Source of the DNA: Phycomyces blakesleeanus NRRL 1555(-)
Lineage: Eukaryota; Mucoromycota; Mucoromycetes; Mucorales; Phycomycetaceae
Assembly (NCBI RefSeq): GCF_001638985.1
Contig: NW_017265187.1
Coordinates: forward strand, 62,001-126,000
DNA length: 64,000 bases
Direction of reading: 5' to 3'
This document shows, piece by piece, positions 1 through 11,345 of the stretch. Position 1 is the stretch's first letter. The number at the start of each line of letters is the position of its first letter. The translations under genes and the position numbers were made by a program. The notes under the pieces were generated by a model that was not told the DNA's origin, searched no databases, and saw nothing but the letters and a program-made list of their open reading frames with translations.

Positions 1-342
1 CCTGGCAACTCTTGGAAACTTTTGGCCGTAGCAATCTAATATGCAATGGCCATATATCTGACTGAAGGCAACGAGGCAGCTGCCTGTGTCATGTACAGAT
101 CGGCCTCAGGAATTGTTTGTAGTCTCCTCAGGACTGCTTTTAAACTTTTGCATGATTGAGGAGAGAGTGTTCCATTGTGGAGTGATCTTACAAAGTTGCA
201 AAAGAAGGATTTGATTGAAAACCTTGAGCTACATGCTTCTTTTAGAAATATTTATCTCAATAAGTTTGTAGAATGATGGGGAGCCAAGTATATGGTTTCT
301 CAAAAGTGGAGATCTGCCAGACTTCGATTACCAAGAAACTAA
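1..342 (+). pseudogene. Decayed 3' end of an unidentified ORF, probably transposon-derived
   Basis: Frame 1 reads as protein-like sequence from the window edge to a TAA at 340-342, interrupted by in-frame TAA (37-39), TGA (157-159) and TGA (274-276). The readable stretch is mixed alpha-helical in character (segments such as LTEGNEAAACVMYRSASG and LIENLELHASFRNIYLNKF). I do not recognise the family. All three internal stops could arise by one C-to-T change (CAA, CGA, CGA), the pattern also seen in transposons further along. The 5' part lies outside the window. It lies next to a transposon block, so a TE origin is inferred, not shown. Confidence 0.35.
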
Positions 343-766
343 AACATATATTCTTTGAAGAAAACATGTATTATTTAATTATTTTATTCTAACTCTCAAG
401 TAGTGTAATTCTTTGAAAATAACTGGTTATTCTTAAGTACAAAAGATAAAAATGTATACACAAAGATATACATAAATGTATACTACGGAAATTCTGTAGC
501 TTAAACTGTTACTTAATAACATATGAATGAGTGCTTTCTTTACATACTTCTTCTTTTTACATTTACTTTTGATTATTTTGATTCATAAAAACAATAAAAA
601 TAAAAACTATAAAATTCCGATATAAAACATCATGCATTTGCTGGACCAATTATAAGAAAAAGCAGAGGCACTAAAAATGATATATATCTGCTATATTTGG
701 CACTTTTGATTGGATTAAATGCAAAAATAATCTGAAATCCTATAAATCATATTTGACTATGCTCTA
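343..766. other. AT-rich spacer, no gene seen
   Basis: No open frame or RNA gene is visible. The last 40 bases begin a roughly 31-bp repeat (see the entry at 727-764) that resumes after the Tigger insertion. Confidence 0.5.
727..764 (+). repeat. ~31-bp minisatellite, left part, split by the Tigger insertion
   Basis: The unit 'aatc..aaatcc.ataaatc' followed by 'atatttgac' occurs once here and about three more times at 4263-4350, directly after the right end of the Tigger element. The array was therefore one block before the insertion. Confidence 0.6.
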
Positions 767-1411
767 CAGTAGTTCCTCAATAATTTCACGCCCCTTTAAT
801 TTCATGCTTCAATAATTTCAAGGCTCTGAAGACACAGCTCAAAAAATAGGGCTTAACTTTCATGATTCTTGTTAATTTCACTTTCACAAAATTTTTTGGC
901 CTTGAATCCTTAAAGAAAAAAATTAGCCAATCAGACGAGAGCAATATAGTTACAGCTTGCTTTAAATTTTTTTAATTCTAGCTTTTCACGATTTTGTAAT
1001 TGACATCAATGTCAAGTGCATTAAGTTTTCATGCCAAACACTGGGTTATCAAGTTGTCATCTAGCTTACTTTTTTTAAATTTTTTTTTCATTTTTTTTCA
1101 TAAATAAAATAAAACTATATGTGCTATATTTTGATTAAGTTTCATTTATTAATTGTTTAGTAAAGATTATTCACTTGAAAAATATAAATATAATTCTAAT
1201 TTGTTTGTTATAAAAGTTTTTATTATAGATTTTATTATTTCTATCTGTCATTACTATTTATTGTTATTTGCAATTGTTACTATTTACAAACATATTACAA
1301 AATCAAGCTTTGACTGTACTTGGCTGCTAACTATTTTTTTCTATTTTTAAATGAAGAAAAATATATTTCTTATAGAAAATTGTTTTTATTTTATTTGAAA
1401 AAGAATAAATT

Positions 1412-3851
1412 TTAAAAAGATTTAAAGAAGCTGGTTACTTTGGTTTGCTTTGAGTTCGCGGTTTTCTGGAACTTGTTTCTAAGGCCTTCAACCTTACTGA
1501 CAAAGTCTCTGTCAATATTCTCGTCTTCCAAGATATCCAAAAGCGTGCAAATACACTCAAACTTTTCCAAAGCAGAATAAGTTCTCTTGAAAGGAACTGC
1601 TGATTCCACTTCAGCAATTTCTTTATTGCTGTTGTTGTTGGCTGCGTTGTTGTCTGTGTCATGCTCTTCCATGACAATGTCAGCGATCTCATTCTCATTG
1701 ATCACTCTATGAGTGCATTGTCTCTCATAGAGTGGATCTGATTTGCTGGTCGGACAATCTTCAAGAGACAGAAGACCTGATCCGGCAATCTTGTCTAGGG
1801 TTTCTTTCAAACCCTTAACCAGAACCTTTTCAGTCAGACTTTGCTGAATCATAGCCTGGTTTACATCTATAAATTATATTTAGAATATTAAGAAAGTGGA
1901 ATTGAAAGATTATAGTACTATTATAACCAATAAATTGTTTTACTAATACCTTCACTATCTTTGTCTTCAATGAAGCAAAAGATTATTGCAATCCAGCAGT
2001 TCTCAATAGTCTTTGCTGAGACAGATTCCCAAGTCTCTCTTATTCATATCATTGCCCACTGTTGTGGGGAGAAAATAAAGCAAAATATAATATAGACGAA
2101 AGAATTCGTGAGAACTTGTGTAGGTTGTTTATTTCAAAAGAAAAGTAAAGAATGATAAAATTCAATTGTCTTTCTACACGGAACTATCTACTGATATTTA
2201 TATGTTTTTCTAATTTGTAATTCAGTGTGTGCTTAAGTAATCTTTATCACGATGAGTCATCTTCCAGGAGTATTGTTCTTCTGGAAAGATCCGGAAAGAC
2301 CAATTGATATGATACTTCTCCAGTCAGATCAGTCCAAGAGTTTTGGTAAAGAAGAGCATTTATGCTATTGGTAATATTTTAGTATTCCGACCCAGATACT
2401 CGGATAATGTTTCATAATATTAGATAGTTGTAGTTGTAGTCTCTCAATTAAGTATTTGTATAATAAAAGAAATATGTAGATGAAATATAATGATGCCATA
2501 TATATAATGTATATGTATTTGTATATCCCATGTCATGGTGATAATAATAAATAATCAATTATGTGTATGATGATCTGTGTATTAGATAATATCATAAAGG
2601 GAGATCCGTTTGACTGGAATAGCTGAGGATATTATTTTATCCTTCAGTCTTACTCTCAGATTCAGCAGTAATCAATACTCATTCACAACACCCACAATTG
2701 ATCAATTTCAAAGATTTTATCAATGGCCCCAATCTTATCTTGTTGGGCATTTTGAATCATGCCAATATACGGATATGTCCTTGCATACTGTTTATGCTTG
2801 AAATAAGTCTTAAAAGCCCGAATGATACTACCATCCAATGGCTGAAGGTAGGACATGGTGTTTGGAGACAGAAAAAGAAGCTCAACATTTGTAGACACAT
2901 AATCTACTATATGGCCAGAGAAAGTATTGAGGATCAAAAACACTTTGCAGTTTTGCGCTTTTATTGAATGATCAAAGTGATAAAAGAAAACATGGAAGAT
3001 TTATCGTGTCATCCAGACATTACTGTTGTAATGATATATAGAAAATTCATGATCTACTACCTTTTGTGTTTTGTTGTTTTTGTTAAAACAGCTTGGTCTT
3101 GTTGTATGACCAATCATAAATATATCAGACTACTTGTCTGTTCCATTGGCATTGCACAAAGGGTCTACTGTAAGCTGCTTTTTATTTTCCTTCCAACCAG
3201 AAAATTTCTGGCGGGAAATCGTTGTTCTTGGTAGGGTGGTATAGAAAAGTGCTGTTTCATCAAAGTTATAGATGTCACAAGCGCTATAAGCCTCTATCTT
3301 CTCTTTGATAGAAGCCTTGTCAATCTGAAGTGACTCTATGTCTGTTGAACCAGCCTCACCATGAATTCAATTCATCTTGATACAATGACGCTTTCCAAAC
3401 TTCTCCATCCAGCCTTGAGAAGTATTAAAATCTTTAACATCTATTCTTTCAGCAAAAATAGTAGCTTTAGTCTTAATCAATTCCCAAGTGATGAGAATCT
3501 GATTATTTTCAGCAATGTTGATCCAAAGGATCACTGCTTCTTTGATTTGCTATAGTTATGTGACAATATAATAAGGTTAATTTTATTTTTTATATAGAGC
3601 AAAAATGCATAATGTTGAGATATATTACATACAAGCCATTTTTCCTTTCTAACACACTTTCTGTTCTTTATGTCGGCTTGCATTATCAAGCCCTGGTCTT
3701 CTCTCTTCAAAATCTTTGAGATTGCAGAAGCATCAGGAGCTTTCTGAAGGCCAAAGATTTCCTTTGCCCACTCAGCCAATTGAGGGTTACTCATAGACAG
3801 CTTTTTCTTTTTCATATCGCAAATCTCAAAATGATTTGCAATATTAAGCAA
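1412..3851 (-). pseudogene. Tigger/pogo (DDE_1, CENP-B-like) transposase pseudogene
   Basis: Read on the minus strand. The N-terminal HTH part is at 3851-3531 (LAEWAKEIFGLQKAP). A CENPB-type HTH follows at about 3530-3370 (QGWMEKFGKRHCIKMN). The catalytic domain then shows NFDETALFY near 3270, FLILNTFSGHIVDYV near 2920 and LFLSPNTMSYLQPLDGSI near 2850, the classic pogo-family order. The usual LDN around the second Asp reads LNT here. After the inserted LTR the frame resumes with TWESVSAKTIENCW (about 2040-1990), a likely intron (about 1947-1869) and a Glu-rich C-terminus ending at 1412. In-frame stops include TGA at 3367-3369, a TAG and a TAA in the catalytic domain, and TGA at 2044-2046. The gene is dead; the start codon is uncertain. 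Confidence 0.85.
2060..2690 (-). mobile_element. Solo LTR, family A (diverged copy), TSD CCCAC
   Basis: The sequence runs TGTTGTGG...CACAACA and is flanked by CCCAC on both sides (2055-2059 and 2691-2695). It shares long blocks with the LTR at 5212-5740 (for example TTCGTGAGAACTTGTGTAGG and TTTGACTGGAATAGCTGAGG), but is about 100 bp longer and clearly older. Comparison with the family A copies that carry a TATA box and AATAAA puts the sense strand on minus. It interrupts the Tigger transposase. No internal retrotransposon sequence is present. Confidence 0.85.
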
Positions 3852-4262
3852 AACGTTTTTTTTGCTTATATTTATTGTTTAGTTCTGGATTTGATAGATT
3901 TCATTAAAGTATCAAAAAAATTGAAAATGATATTTGATAAGCATTATATAATAAGTTAAAAGCATACCAAGAAGCTGTTATTATTTGATTGAATAAGAAT
4001 TTGAAACAATAATTGGTTACAAGACAGGGGGAGTGGAAAACAGTAATGCAGCCAGAGGTTATATTTAACTAGAATGAATTTAAACAGAGGATTGAAGCAT
4101 ATCGAATCATTACTTAATATATTTTTTCTATTAAAGAATAATGTAAACTCCGCCCATAGTTGGCGGAAAATATATACTCCGAACTCATTAATTCTACTCT
4201 TTGATAATTTCAAGGCACCTGGCCTTCTCTAGGCCTTGAAATTATTGAGGGACCACTGTAAA

Positions 4263-4350
4263 ACCCCATAAATCATATTTGACATAATCTAAAATCCTGT
4301 AAATCATATTTGACTTAATCGTAAATCCCATAAATCGTATCTGACAAAAA
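4263..4350 (+). repeat. ~31-bp minisatellite, right part
   Basis: About three units of 'aatc(c/t).aaatcc..taaatc.tat.tgac', continuing the array interrupted by the Tigger element at 767-4258. Confidence 0.6.
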
Positions 4351-4500
4351 AGTAAACTAATAGGCTAAAACAGGCATGCTATTGACTATAAAAGTTATGA
4401 GTTTGTAACTCATTACAAGGTTGGTATTTTAAAGACTGACTTTTAAATAGCAAAAGTTACAAGTACATAACTCGGTATGAGGTCAGAGGTATAAATCCTG

Positions 4501-4515
4501 CCATTTTCTACAGTG
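4501..4515. repeat. Possible lone terminus of the CACTRTAG family
   Basis: The sequence CTGCCATTTTCTACAGTG ending at 4515 closely matches the right end of the element at 23726-25035 (CTGCCATTTCCTATAGTG). The partner end was not found, so this may be a truncated copy or chance similarity. Confidence 0.3.
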
Positions 4516-4586
4516 TATGCAGGAAAGTAGGAGTGATAATAAAAGTAAATATATATATACACTACAGGAAAAAAAAGGTAGTTAGA

Positions 4587-4634
4587 CTAGTGGTTTGACT
4601 GGTGGTTTGACTGATGGTTTGACCAGTGGTTTTT
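4587..4634 (+). repeat. 12-bp tandem repeat (CTGGTGGTTTGA)x4
   Basis: Four imperfect 12-bp units, followed about 20 bp later by an inverted partial copy (TCAAACCACCA at about 4650), so the block could form a hairpin. No coding frame is associated. Confidence 0.75.
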
Positions 4635-4689
4635 TGCAAGTTCTCCATTCAAACCACCATTGAGTTGGAATAAAAATAAATGACTTTCC

Positions 4690-5026
4690 ACACTCTGTTC
4701 TTTAATATGTTGTTTGTATAACATAGCAATATTTCTTTCTTAGTATTGGCTTTTCTATTAGACGTGGTTTCTTTTATTTATTATATAAAGCTTACACGTC
4801 ATTGGATACTTTTATTTGGTACCCTCTTATATGACAATTTTTGTTTTAAAATGTAGATTAAATAGACATTTTATTGGACACAATTTATTTTTGTTATTAT
4901 TGCTCTAAAGAAAATAGCTGTCTATTGGATTATATTTATAAGAATTATTGTTTGATTTAATAATTATACTTTTATTGGGTATTATTAAAGAAAAAAGCTT
5001 TTATTGTTCATTTTATTGGATGTTAA
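4690..5026. repeat. Degenerate AT-rich ~45-50-bp repeats ('TTTTATTGG' units)
   Basis: Repeated phrases such as 'ttttattgttcattttattgg' and 'tattattaaagaaaaaa' recur at irregular spacing. The same array resumes at 6745-6900, on the other side of the 5027-6744 element, so the element inserted inside it. Confidence 0.5.
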
Positions 5027-5211
5027 CACTGTAAGAAATGACAGAATTTGAAACACAGCCCTTACAACTTTCTTTTGGCCAATAGAAAACCAGTATTTAA
5101 CCATTAGTGTTACAATGCTTTTCCTGTACATCGGAGGATTATATTCTTATTAGAAAGTTACATATACTCAAGTTTATTAAAAAAAACTTTATTGAAAAAT
5201 AGAATTCTGCT

Positions 5212-5740
5212 TGTTGTGGTGGTTGAAGTTGAAGAAGTTTTTAAGAAGAAGAATTGAAGATTTGAGATTAGGAACAAAGATTCGTGAGAACTTGTGTAGG
5301 TTTTGTTTATTGAGAAAGATTTTGTATCAAAGTTTGACCAGGTTCCTACACTGAACTACTACTGCTATTTATATTATTTTGGATTGGGAAAATTATATGA
5401 CTGGGGTCAGGTAATCGATTCTATCTGAGCCATAATCAGAGCAACGTGATCTTGGGATAATTAATGTATGATTAATTATATAAATGTGTGTAGTCCCAAT
5501 GAAGTATTAACATCGAAAGTAAATGTGTTTATGAGTTATAATTATGCTTATAATAATCCACTGATGTATCCCATATTATGATGATATCATCATAAATATA
5601 ATCACTATCATGCATGCTAAACCTGTGTGTTAAATAATAAAGTAATCGGTAGACACCTTTGACTGGAATAGCTGAGGCCTTATATTATTTCCTTCAGACT
5701 TATTCTCAATTACAGCAGTAGTCAATACTCATTTACAACA
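5212..5740 (-). mobile_element. Solo LTR, family A, TSD CTGCT
   Basis: TGTTGTGGTGG...TTTACAACA, 529 bp, with CTGCT at 5207-5211 and 5741-5745. It is near-identical (reverse complement) to 10232-10763 and 12623-13155. In the sense (minus) direction it carries TATAAATAGC and then an AATAAA-type signal, as expected for U3-R-U5. It interrupts the element at 5027-6744, and the uninterrupted target is visible in the related copy near 24735. Confidence 0.9.
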
Positions 5741-6412
5741 CTGCTGAAATTATAGTCGAAACTTTTTATTTTATTTTCTCAAGTTGAAAATTTTGGGGTA
5801 AAAAATGCCCTAGTATGCGTCTAAGTACTTAAATGTCTTTTAGGAATTTTGCTAACTACTTGAGAAATATGGCATGAAAGAAGTAAAAAAACAATAGCAA
5901 TAACTGAAACAATTTACACCTATACATAAAGAAAGAAAAAAAGGAAAAAAGAACTTTAGTATTTGTGATCTGAATGAATTTACTTTAAAAAACATACTTT
6001 TGATATTGAATGAACATCAAATAATACAAAGCTTTGTATTTGATTCTTTTTACACTTTACCAATATTTTTATTTTGAGTATTCATACGTTTAATGGTCTG
6101 AATGATGCAAGCCTAATTATGATCGAAATATGTTTGATTAGTAATGGACCATAAAAGCTATTAACATTGATAATATCTTTTCACTGATCTTCACATCTAC
6201 ATAGCAGTATTTTTCTATAGCAATGTTACTTAGTATGCAGCATGGTTAAAAGTATCATTGTTTTTATGATCTTAATTATGGAACATAAAAAAATATTAGT
6301 GTAATTAAAAAGCACTTAGTGTTTACTTTTGAGAAAAGAAGTCTAAGCCGCAGTACAATAACTGAGTATGAGTGTAAAGCTAGCATAAATTCTGCTAAGT
6401 CATTTTTTACTA

Positions 6413-6595
6413 CTAGAATTCTATTGTGATTTCATTTACGAGTGTTTGTACATCACGGCAAGTCTTATTAAGGTGTTTTATTTTCTTCAAAAAAATAGTA
6501 GAGTGATATTCAGCACAAATAGTTTTACCGGACCAATTATATATCTTGTGAGCTTTTGATTTCCTAATATAACCTCGAGAGTCTTCTGTGACCAA
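6413..6595 (-). pseudogene. Remnant ORF inside the CACTGTAAG element
   Basis: Sixty codons with no recognised domain. It aligns in translation with the plus-strand ORF at 23954-24190 (shared words around 'YHS.FLKK.K' and 'CRD/HFE'), which supports descent from a real coding region of this repeat family rather than chance. Both versions are short and surrounded by stops. Confidence 0.3.
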
Positions 6596-6744
6596 ACTCT
6601 TATTTAAACATTAGAATCAATATGCTTAATTAGACTTAAAGCATCCTAAACATGGTAAAGCTTGTAGGAGATTAAAGAAGTTGTAAGGATTTTACCACGA
6701 GTTGTAAGTTTTTTTAAAAAACTTGCAAATTTTTTCTTACAGTG

Positions 6745-6910
6745 TAATATAAGAAAAAGTTTTTATTATTTATTTTATTGGGTATTATTATAGGAAAAAG
6801 TTTTTATTGTTCATTTTATTAGGTGTTATTATACAAAAAAATTTTAATATTCATTTTATTGGTTATTATTTAATAATAGAAAATCAACATTTGAATTTTA
6901 TTGGCTATAA
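6745..6910. repeat. Degenerate AT-rich repeat array, continuation of 4690-5026
   Basis: About three units of 'aagtttttattattcattttattgg.tattatta' resume directly after the TAA target copy of the upstream element. Confidence 0.5.
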
Positions 6911-6969
6911 ACTGCACTATATTCTAAGTTATTACAGCAGAGTATCTCATTCGATTTTATTACATTCGA

Positions 6970-7590
6970 TTACTTACAAGACTGCAATCTTCTATAATGG
7001 TCTCTCCAGAGATGAGAGATTCTTGAGGCAGACGCCCAGTTTTTATGGCATCTGATAAGGTCGATACCAGCATCTTTCATCAATGTTGCATATTTAGCAC
7101 ACATTTGTTTTCTAATCATTACTGGTATAGGCCCCCAGCTAGGACAAGAATCAAGATCCTTCACCAAAGAATAGACAGCCAGCTCATCACAATTGATCTT
7201 TGTAAATACTTGGAGAGTGGCCTTCTCTTCATTGTTTACCTCAATACCAAGATCTTCACTCATCATTTTGAAGACGTGCTTCAAAGTTATATCCCGGGTA
7301 TTCAGAATAGGTACACAGATAAGACTGTTGCAAGGCTATTGGATTACATGTTAATACATATTCATTTTATTTTATTTTTGACTTACAATGTCAGTGGCAG
7401 AAGGTACTGTCTCTTGCTCAGAAAATCCTTTGTTGTCCAGTTGATTCTGGAGATAGTCAATATTCAAATTCAATTCTTCTCTGGTAGAATTCACTTCCAG
7501 TTTGATAGTGTCCTGTTCTGCCTTCAAAGAGATTATCTCACTGTGCATAGCTTGTAGTAAAGATATGACTTGGCTTTCTGTGTTATTCAT
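6970..7590 (-). CDS. Accessory protein of a tnp2-type transposon, two exons, 189 aa
   Basis: Exon 1 is 7590-7387 and exon 2 is 7335-6970; the GT-AG intron joins them in frame without a stop (189 aa). The first 70 residues are a predicted coiled coil (SLLQAMHSEIISLKAEQDTI). The C-terminal part is basic with an aromatic, HTH-like look (SWGPIPVMIRKQMCAKY, then ISHLWRDHYRRLQ). I do not recognise a named domain. The gene is divergent from the tnp2 transposase, with a 337-bp shared upstream region, so it is probably the second gene of the same transposon. Unlike the transposase it is intact. DNA binding is an inference from composition and position only. Confidence 0.6.
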
Positions 7591-7927
7591 GTTAAGAGTT
7601 TAGTTTGTGTGAGCAAAAAGATTGTTGTGAAAGGAGAATAAAGAGTGAAAAAACTTTCTATCATCTATTATTAGTTTCATATTAATTAGTTTAACTTATT
7701 CATCTCAGTCAATATTAATTTTGACTTAACATAGTTATATTGACAGCTAATACACAATGTTTCAGATTTTGTTTCTGAGTTTATACTCATATTATCTATG
7801 TCATCATTATCTTGAAGCTATTATGTCTATACAAAACTCAAAGTTATTAAGTATAAAGACATATCATTTAAAAGCAATTACTGATACTCATACCTTTATT
7901 TCAAAGTGTTATTTTCAACCTTTAAAA
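7591..7927. promoter_or_regulatory. Bidirectional intergenic region between the transposon genes
   Basis: This 337-bp AT-rich gap separates two divergent starts and must hold the promoters of both transposon genes. No clear TATA element can be assigned. Confidence 0.4.
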
Positions 7928-10231
7928 ATGTCCTCAATTACAAAGCGTAGTAGTTACAAGTGCAGATTCTGTACTACATTTTACAATAGCACAAGAAAAG
8001 TCAATTTATACAGAATTCAGTGTATGAAAAACCGTTCTTCAAACATGGTTAATTTTGAGATTTCCCAACCTATTTCTGTCCCTGAGCAAACCAACGTTGT
8101 ATCAAGCATTGTATCTGGATACACCTCTGAGTAAGTCTATGAAAGACATACGCACTGTTAGAACAAGTAATTAATTATATTATTACCTTCATGAACAAGC
8201 AGAGAAAACACGGTCACAAGTGATAACCAAACTGTGAATGCCTTCAATAATGGTGACAATGATAATGATCAGCCTATAGTAAGATATATATATACATCTA
8301 TGTATTTATGTCTATAATACTAATTACTATTTATCTTAATAAAGTATGATGCTGATCTTGATCATGCCATGGATGACATCCACGTCAAAACCTCTCCTCT
8401 GATATTTGATTTCAGTCAACTCACTCCCATTCCTAACAATGACGACGCAAAAATCTTGAGTTCATTAAGATAATCAAGGATTTTGGAATTTTGCGTGAAG
8501 CACATGAAATGATTGCTTGTCATTTCAACAAGATTCTAGAGACATCTAATGACATAACATACAGAGCATGCTCTTTATACCTTGGAGATAAGCTTCTTGA
8601 GAGATTTTCTTCTGTAAAAAGAGAGAAGTATAACATCTGCCATAATAATTGTAAACTTTACAATGACAATCATGAGACAGTGTGTCCTAATTGTGGTGAG
8701 GCACATTATAAAAACGATGCCAAAGACAAAGACAGATTGGCAATTCCTGTCAAAACAATGATTCAGATCCCTTTGGTTAGACAGCTTGCTCTCTGTTTGG
8801 CCGATGACACTACAAGAAATGAGATGATGTATAATTATAACTATCAGTCCAGTCAAAATAGAAGCATATCTGATGTCTTTGATGGCCAAGCTTATGAATC
8901 GATCAAGCACTTTTTTTCTGATGAGAATGATATCGCCATTTCGTTGTCAGTTGATGGCTTTTCTCCACATAAGGTTCCTGGTTCGGTGACCATTTTACAT
9001 GCCACTGTGCTCAATCTTCCTCCAAGGGTCTGTTACAAGTGCAGGCAAATAATCCAGATTGCAATGATTTCTGCTGCAACTGTACCTGCCAACTTCTGGT
9101 CATTTCTTGAGCTGACCATCAAATTGCTTGAGATACTGCAAGCAGACGGAATGGTGATAAAAACACCAACAAAAACAATGAGAGCAAAAGTCCATGTTCT
9201 CATGGCAACTGGTGACATTCCAGCATTGGCAAAGCTGGCATGCCATGTTGGCCATACAAGCAAAAATGGCTGTCATATCTGCAATGTTGTTGCACAAATT
9301 CCAGGTCATGGCCAATATTTCAGAACCTTGCCAGGCACCACCATCTGCACCGTAGAGAGCTTCAGAAGCTTCAACCCTGATAGTGTGTTGTGCAAGGGCC
9401 TCAAAGGACAATCTCTATTTGCTTCATTGACATCATTCACAGACCCATTTTTCTTTGCCCTCGATGAGATGCATGGTCTTTGTCACGGAATCGGCAAGCA
9501 GGTCTGGGGGCTTGTTTGTGGGAAGTATGGATCTAATCACCCCCTTTTCCTCTCTGCTGGAGCACAGAAGGAGATAGGCACAACAATGGAAGGAACAAGA
9601 GGATCGATCCCAACATCTTTCCATGGTTCTTGGAGGGACGTGACAAGACATGAAGAATATTTCTGATCTGTGGACTGGGCCAATTTCCTTCTGCTTGTGG
9701 TTCCCACTCTGGTGGCGGAGCGTGTCTATGATCAAGATGCATGGAAGGCATTGCTTGGTCTTTTGCAAGCATGCACTCTACTCATGAGCTGGGAGTTATC
9801 AGCAGAGGAACAAATCTCTATAAAAAGATATGTTTAGTATTATTCAGAGTTTTGTTATTGGAATTTATTCTGATCTTTCTCTTAGAAGCCTTATTAAGTG
9901 GAATTTATACCTGGAAGACCATTTCCAAAATGGTAAAGTTGGAATAGAGATATTCACTATCAACCAACACCTATTGCAGCATTATCTGGTGATGATGGAT
10001 GCATTTGACCCTCCCAGAGCGTACAGCACTAGGTCACTAGAGAGGGCCATTGGAGAATATTCTTGGTCAATAAAGAGCAATTCTGCTATTGGTGCAAACG
10101 CCAGAAACATTATATTGAGACTTGCCTGTACAAGACGTGTGGATGTAAATGGAGCCTCAGTAGTTAAGGCGAGGACAACAGCAAGAATATTGCAATACAA
10201 TGACGAGTCTGTTGGTTAGCCAATGACTGAG

Positions 10232-10763
10232 TGTTGTAAATGAGTATTGACTACTGCTGTAATTGAGAATAAGTCTGAAGGAAATAATATAAGGCCTCAG
10301 CTATTCCAGTCAAAGGTGTCTACCGATTACTTTATTATTTAACACACAGGTTTAGCATGCATGATAGTGATTATATTTCATATGATGATATCACCATAAT
10401 ATGGGATACATCAGTGGATTATTATAAGCATAATTATAACTCATAAACACATTTACTTTCGATGTTAATACTTCATTGGGACTACACACATTTATATAAT
10501 TAATCATACATTAATTATCCCAAGATCACGTTGCTCTGATTAAGGCTCAGATAGGATCGATTACCTGATCCCAGTCATATAATTTTCCCGATCCAAAATA
10601 ATATAAATAGCAGTAGTAGTTCAGTGTAGGAACCTGGTCAAACTTTGATACAAAATCTTTCTCAATAAACAAAACCTACACAAGTTCTCACGAATCTTCG
10701 TTCCTAATTTCAAATCTTCTATTCTTCCTCTTAAAAACTTCTTCAACTTCAACCACCACAACA
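10232..10763 (+). mobile_element. Solo LTR, family A, TSD CTGAG
   Basis: 532 bp, TGTTGTAAATG...CACCACAACA, flanked by CTGAG at 10227-10231 and 10764-10768. In this orientation it has TATAAATAGC near 10607 and CAATAAACAAAACC near 10659. It is inserted in the coding sequence of the tnp2 transposase; the flanking codons join in frame once it is removed. Confidence 0.92.
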
Positions 10764-10927
10764 CTGAGGAAGGTGAGTGTGTTGGCATTGACTCAGACAC
10801 TGAGTTCTGGGGGCCTTTGGAATGTAGAACAATTCATGACAGCATTGAAGAAATTTCTTGTCTCCCAGTTCTTCTTGCGAAGTTCTATGAATCAAAGGGA
10901 GTGGAATGCAGCACAATTGATCCAGCC

Positions 10928-10957
10928 TTGACAACAAGCCACAAGGCTTGTTGTCAA
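10928..10957. repeat. Perfect 13-bp inverted repeat with a 4-base loop
   Basis: The arms TTGACAACAAGCC and GGCTTGTTGTCAA are separated by ACAA. It lies inside the tnp2 pseudogene coding region, so it may be a coding coincidence, but a perfect 13-bp hairpin is notable. Confidence 0.8.
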
Positions 10958-11345
10958 TGGCTGTGTGATATACTCTGCGTTTGCCCACAAAGTACAAAGA
11001 GAGGCCCACCACGTTTGCCTTCAGTTGCAGATAAACAAGGCAACAAACGCAAGACCAGGATCGTCTCCTGCTTGAAAAGACTTCTTTGGCAAAGTTGTTC
11101 TTTTCTTTGAGCATGTCAATGAGGGGAAAAGATGGCCACTTGCTTTGGTGTTGGTATATAGCACGATGCTGTACAATGGTGTACCGGCGGTGCGAAATGG
11201 ACAAATGAAGCCAAAGGTAGTCCACCTGGCGGATGTCAAGGAATTGGTTGGGCTGGTGGTATTGGACGCGACAGTAAATACAATAACAGCAACGACAACA
11301 GCATACATAGTGTGGCCAGAACTCAACCGTGGCCCTAAGTTGTAA

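Larger units (their letters stand above)
767..4258 (-). mobile_element. pogo/Tigger-type DNA transposon, decayed, TA target duplication
   Basis: The ends are inverted: 767 reads CAGTAGTTCCTCAATAATTT, and the reverse complement of the right end (4258 leftward) reads CAGTGGTCCCTCAATAATTT. A TA lies on each side (765-766, 4259-4260), the target used by Tc1/mariner/pogo elements. A decayed CENP-B/DDE_1 transposase lies inside on the minus strand, and a solo LTR (2060-2690) interrupts it. The element inserted into a short tandem repeat that continues on both sides. Confidence 0.85.
5027..6744. mobile_element. DNA element with CACTGTAAG termini, TSD TAA, split by a solo LTR
   Basis: The left end reads CACTGTAAGAAATGACAG. 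The right end, reverse complemented, reads CACTGTAAGAAAAAATTTGC. TAA flanks both sides (5024-5026, 6745-6747). The interior matches the reverse complement of 23726-25035 over most of its length, so this is a family. A minus ORF at 6595-6413 shares protein-level similarity with a plus ORF at 23954-24190 in the other copy, so the family once encoded a protein; I cannot identify it. A 3-bp TAA target would fit PIF/Harbinger elements, but no transposase is recognisable inside. Confidence 0.6.
7928..11345 (+). pseudogene. tnp2 (Plavaka/CACTA-like) transposase, broken, with a solo LTR inside
   Basis: The start at 7928 opens with a zinc-finger-like segment (SSYKCRFCTTFYN). Introns follow at about 8131-8198 and 8280-8345. 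The long central ORF (8491-9666) has a CxxC pair (CPNCGEAHYKNDAKDKDR), the catalytic-region phrase AISLSVDGFSPHKVPGS, and CHVGHTSKNGCHIC, characteristic of tnp2. The frame goes on past TGA 9664 (VDWANFLLLVVPTLVAE), then SLERAIGEYSWSIKSNS near 10040, and after the LTR KPKVVHLADVKELVGL and YIVWPELNRGPKL to TAA 11343-11345. Damage: a frameshift near 8455, TGA 9664-9666, a frameshift near 9830, TAG 10217-10219, the LTR at 10232, and a frameshift near 11070. Removing the LTR plus one target copy (537 bp) restores the reading frame there. Confidence 0.88.
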
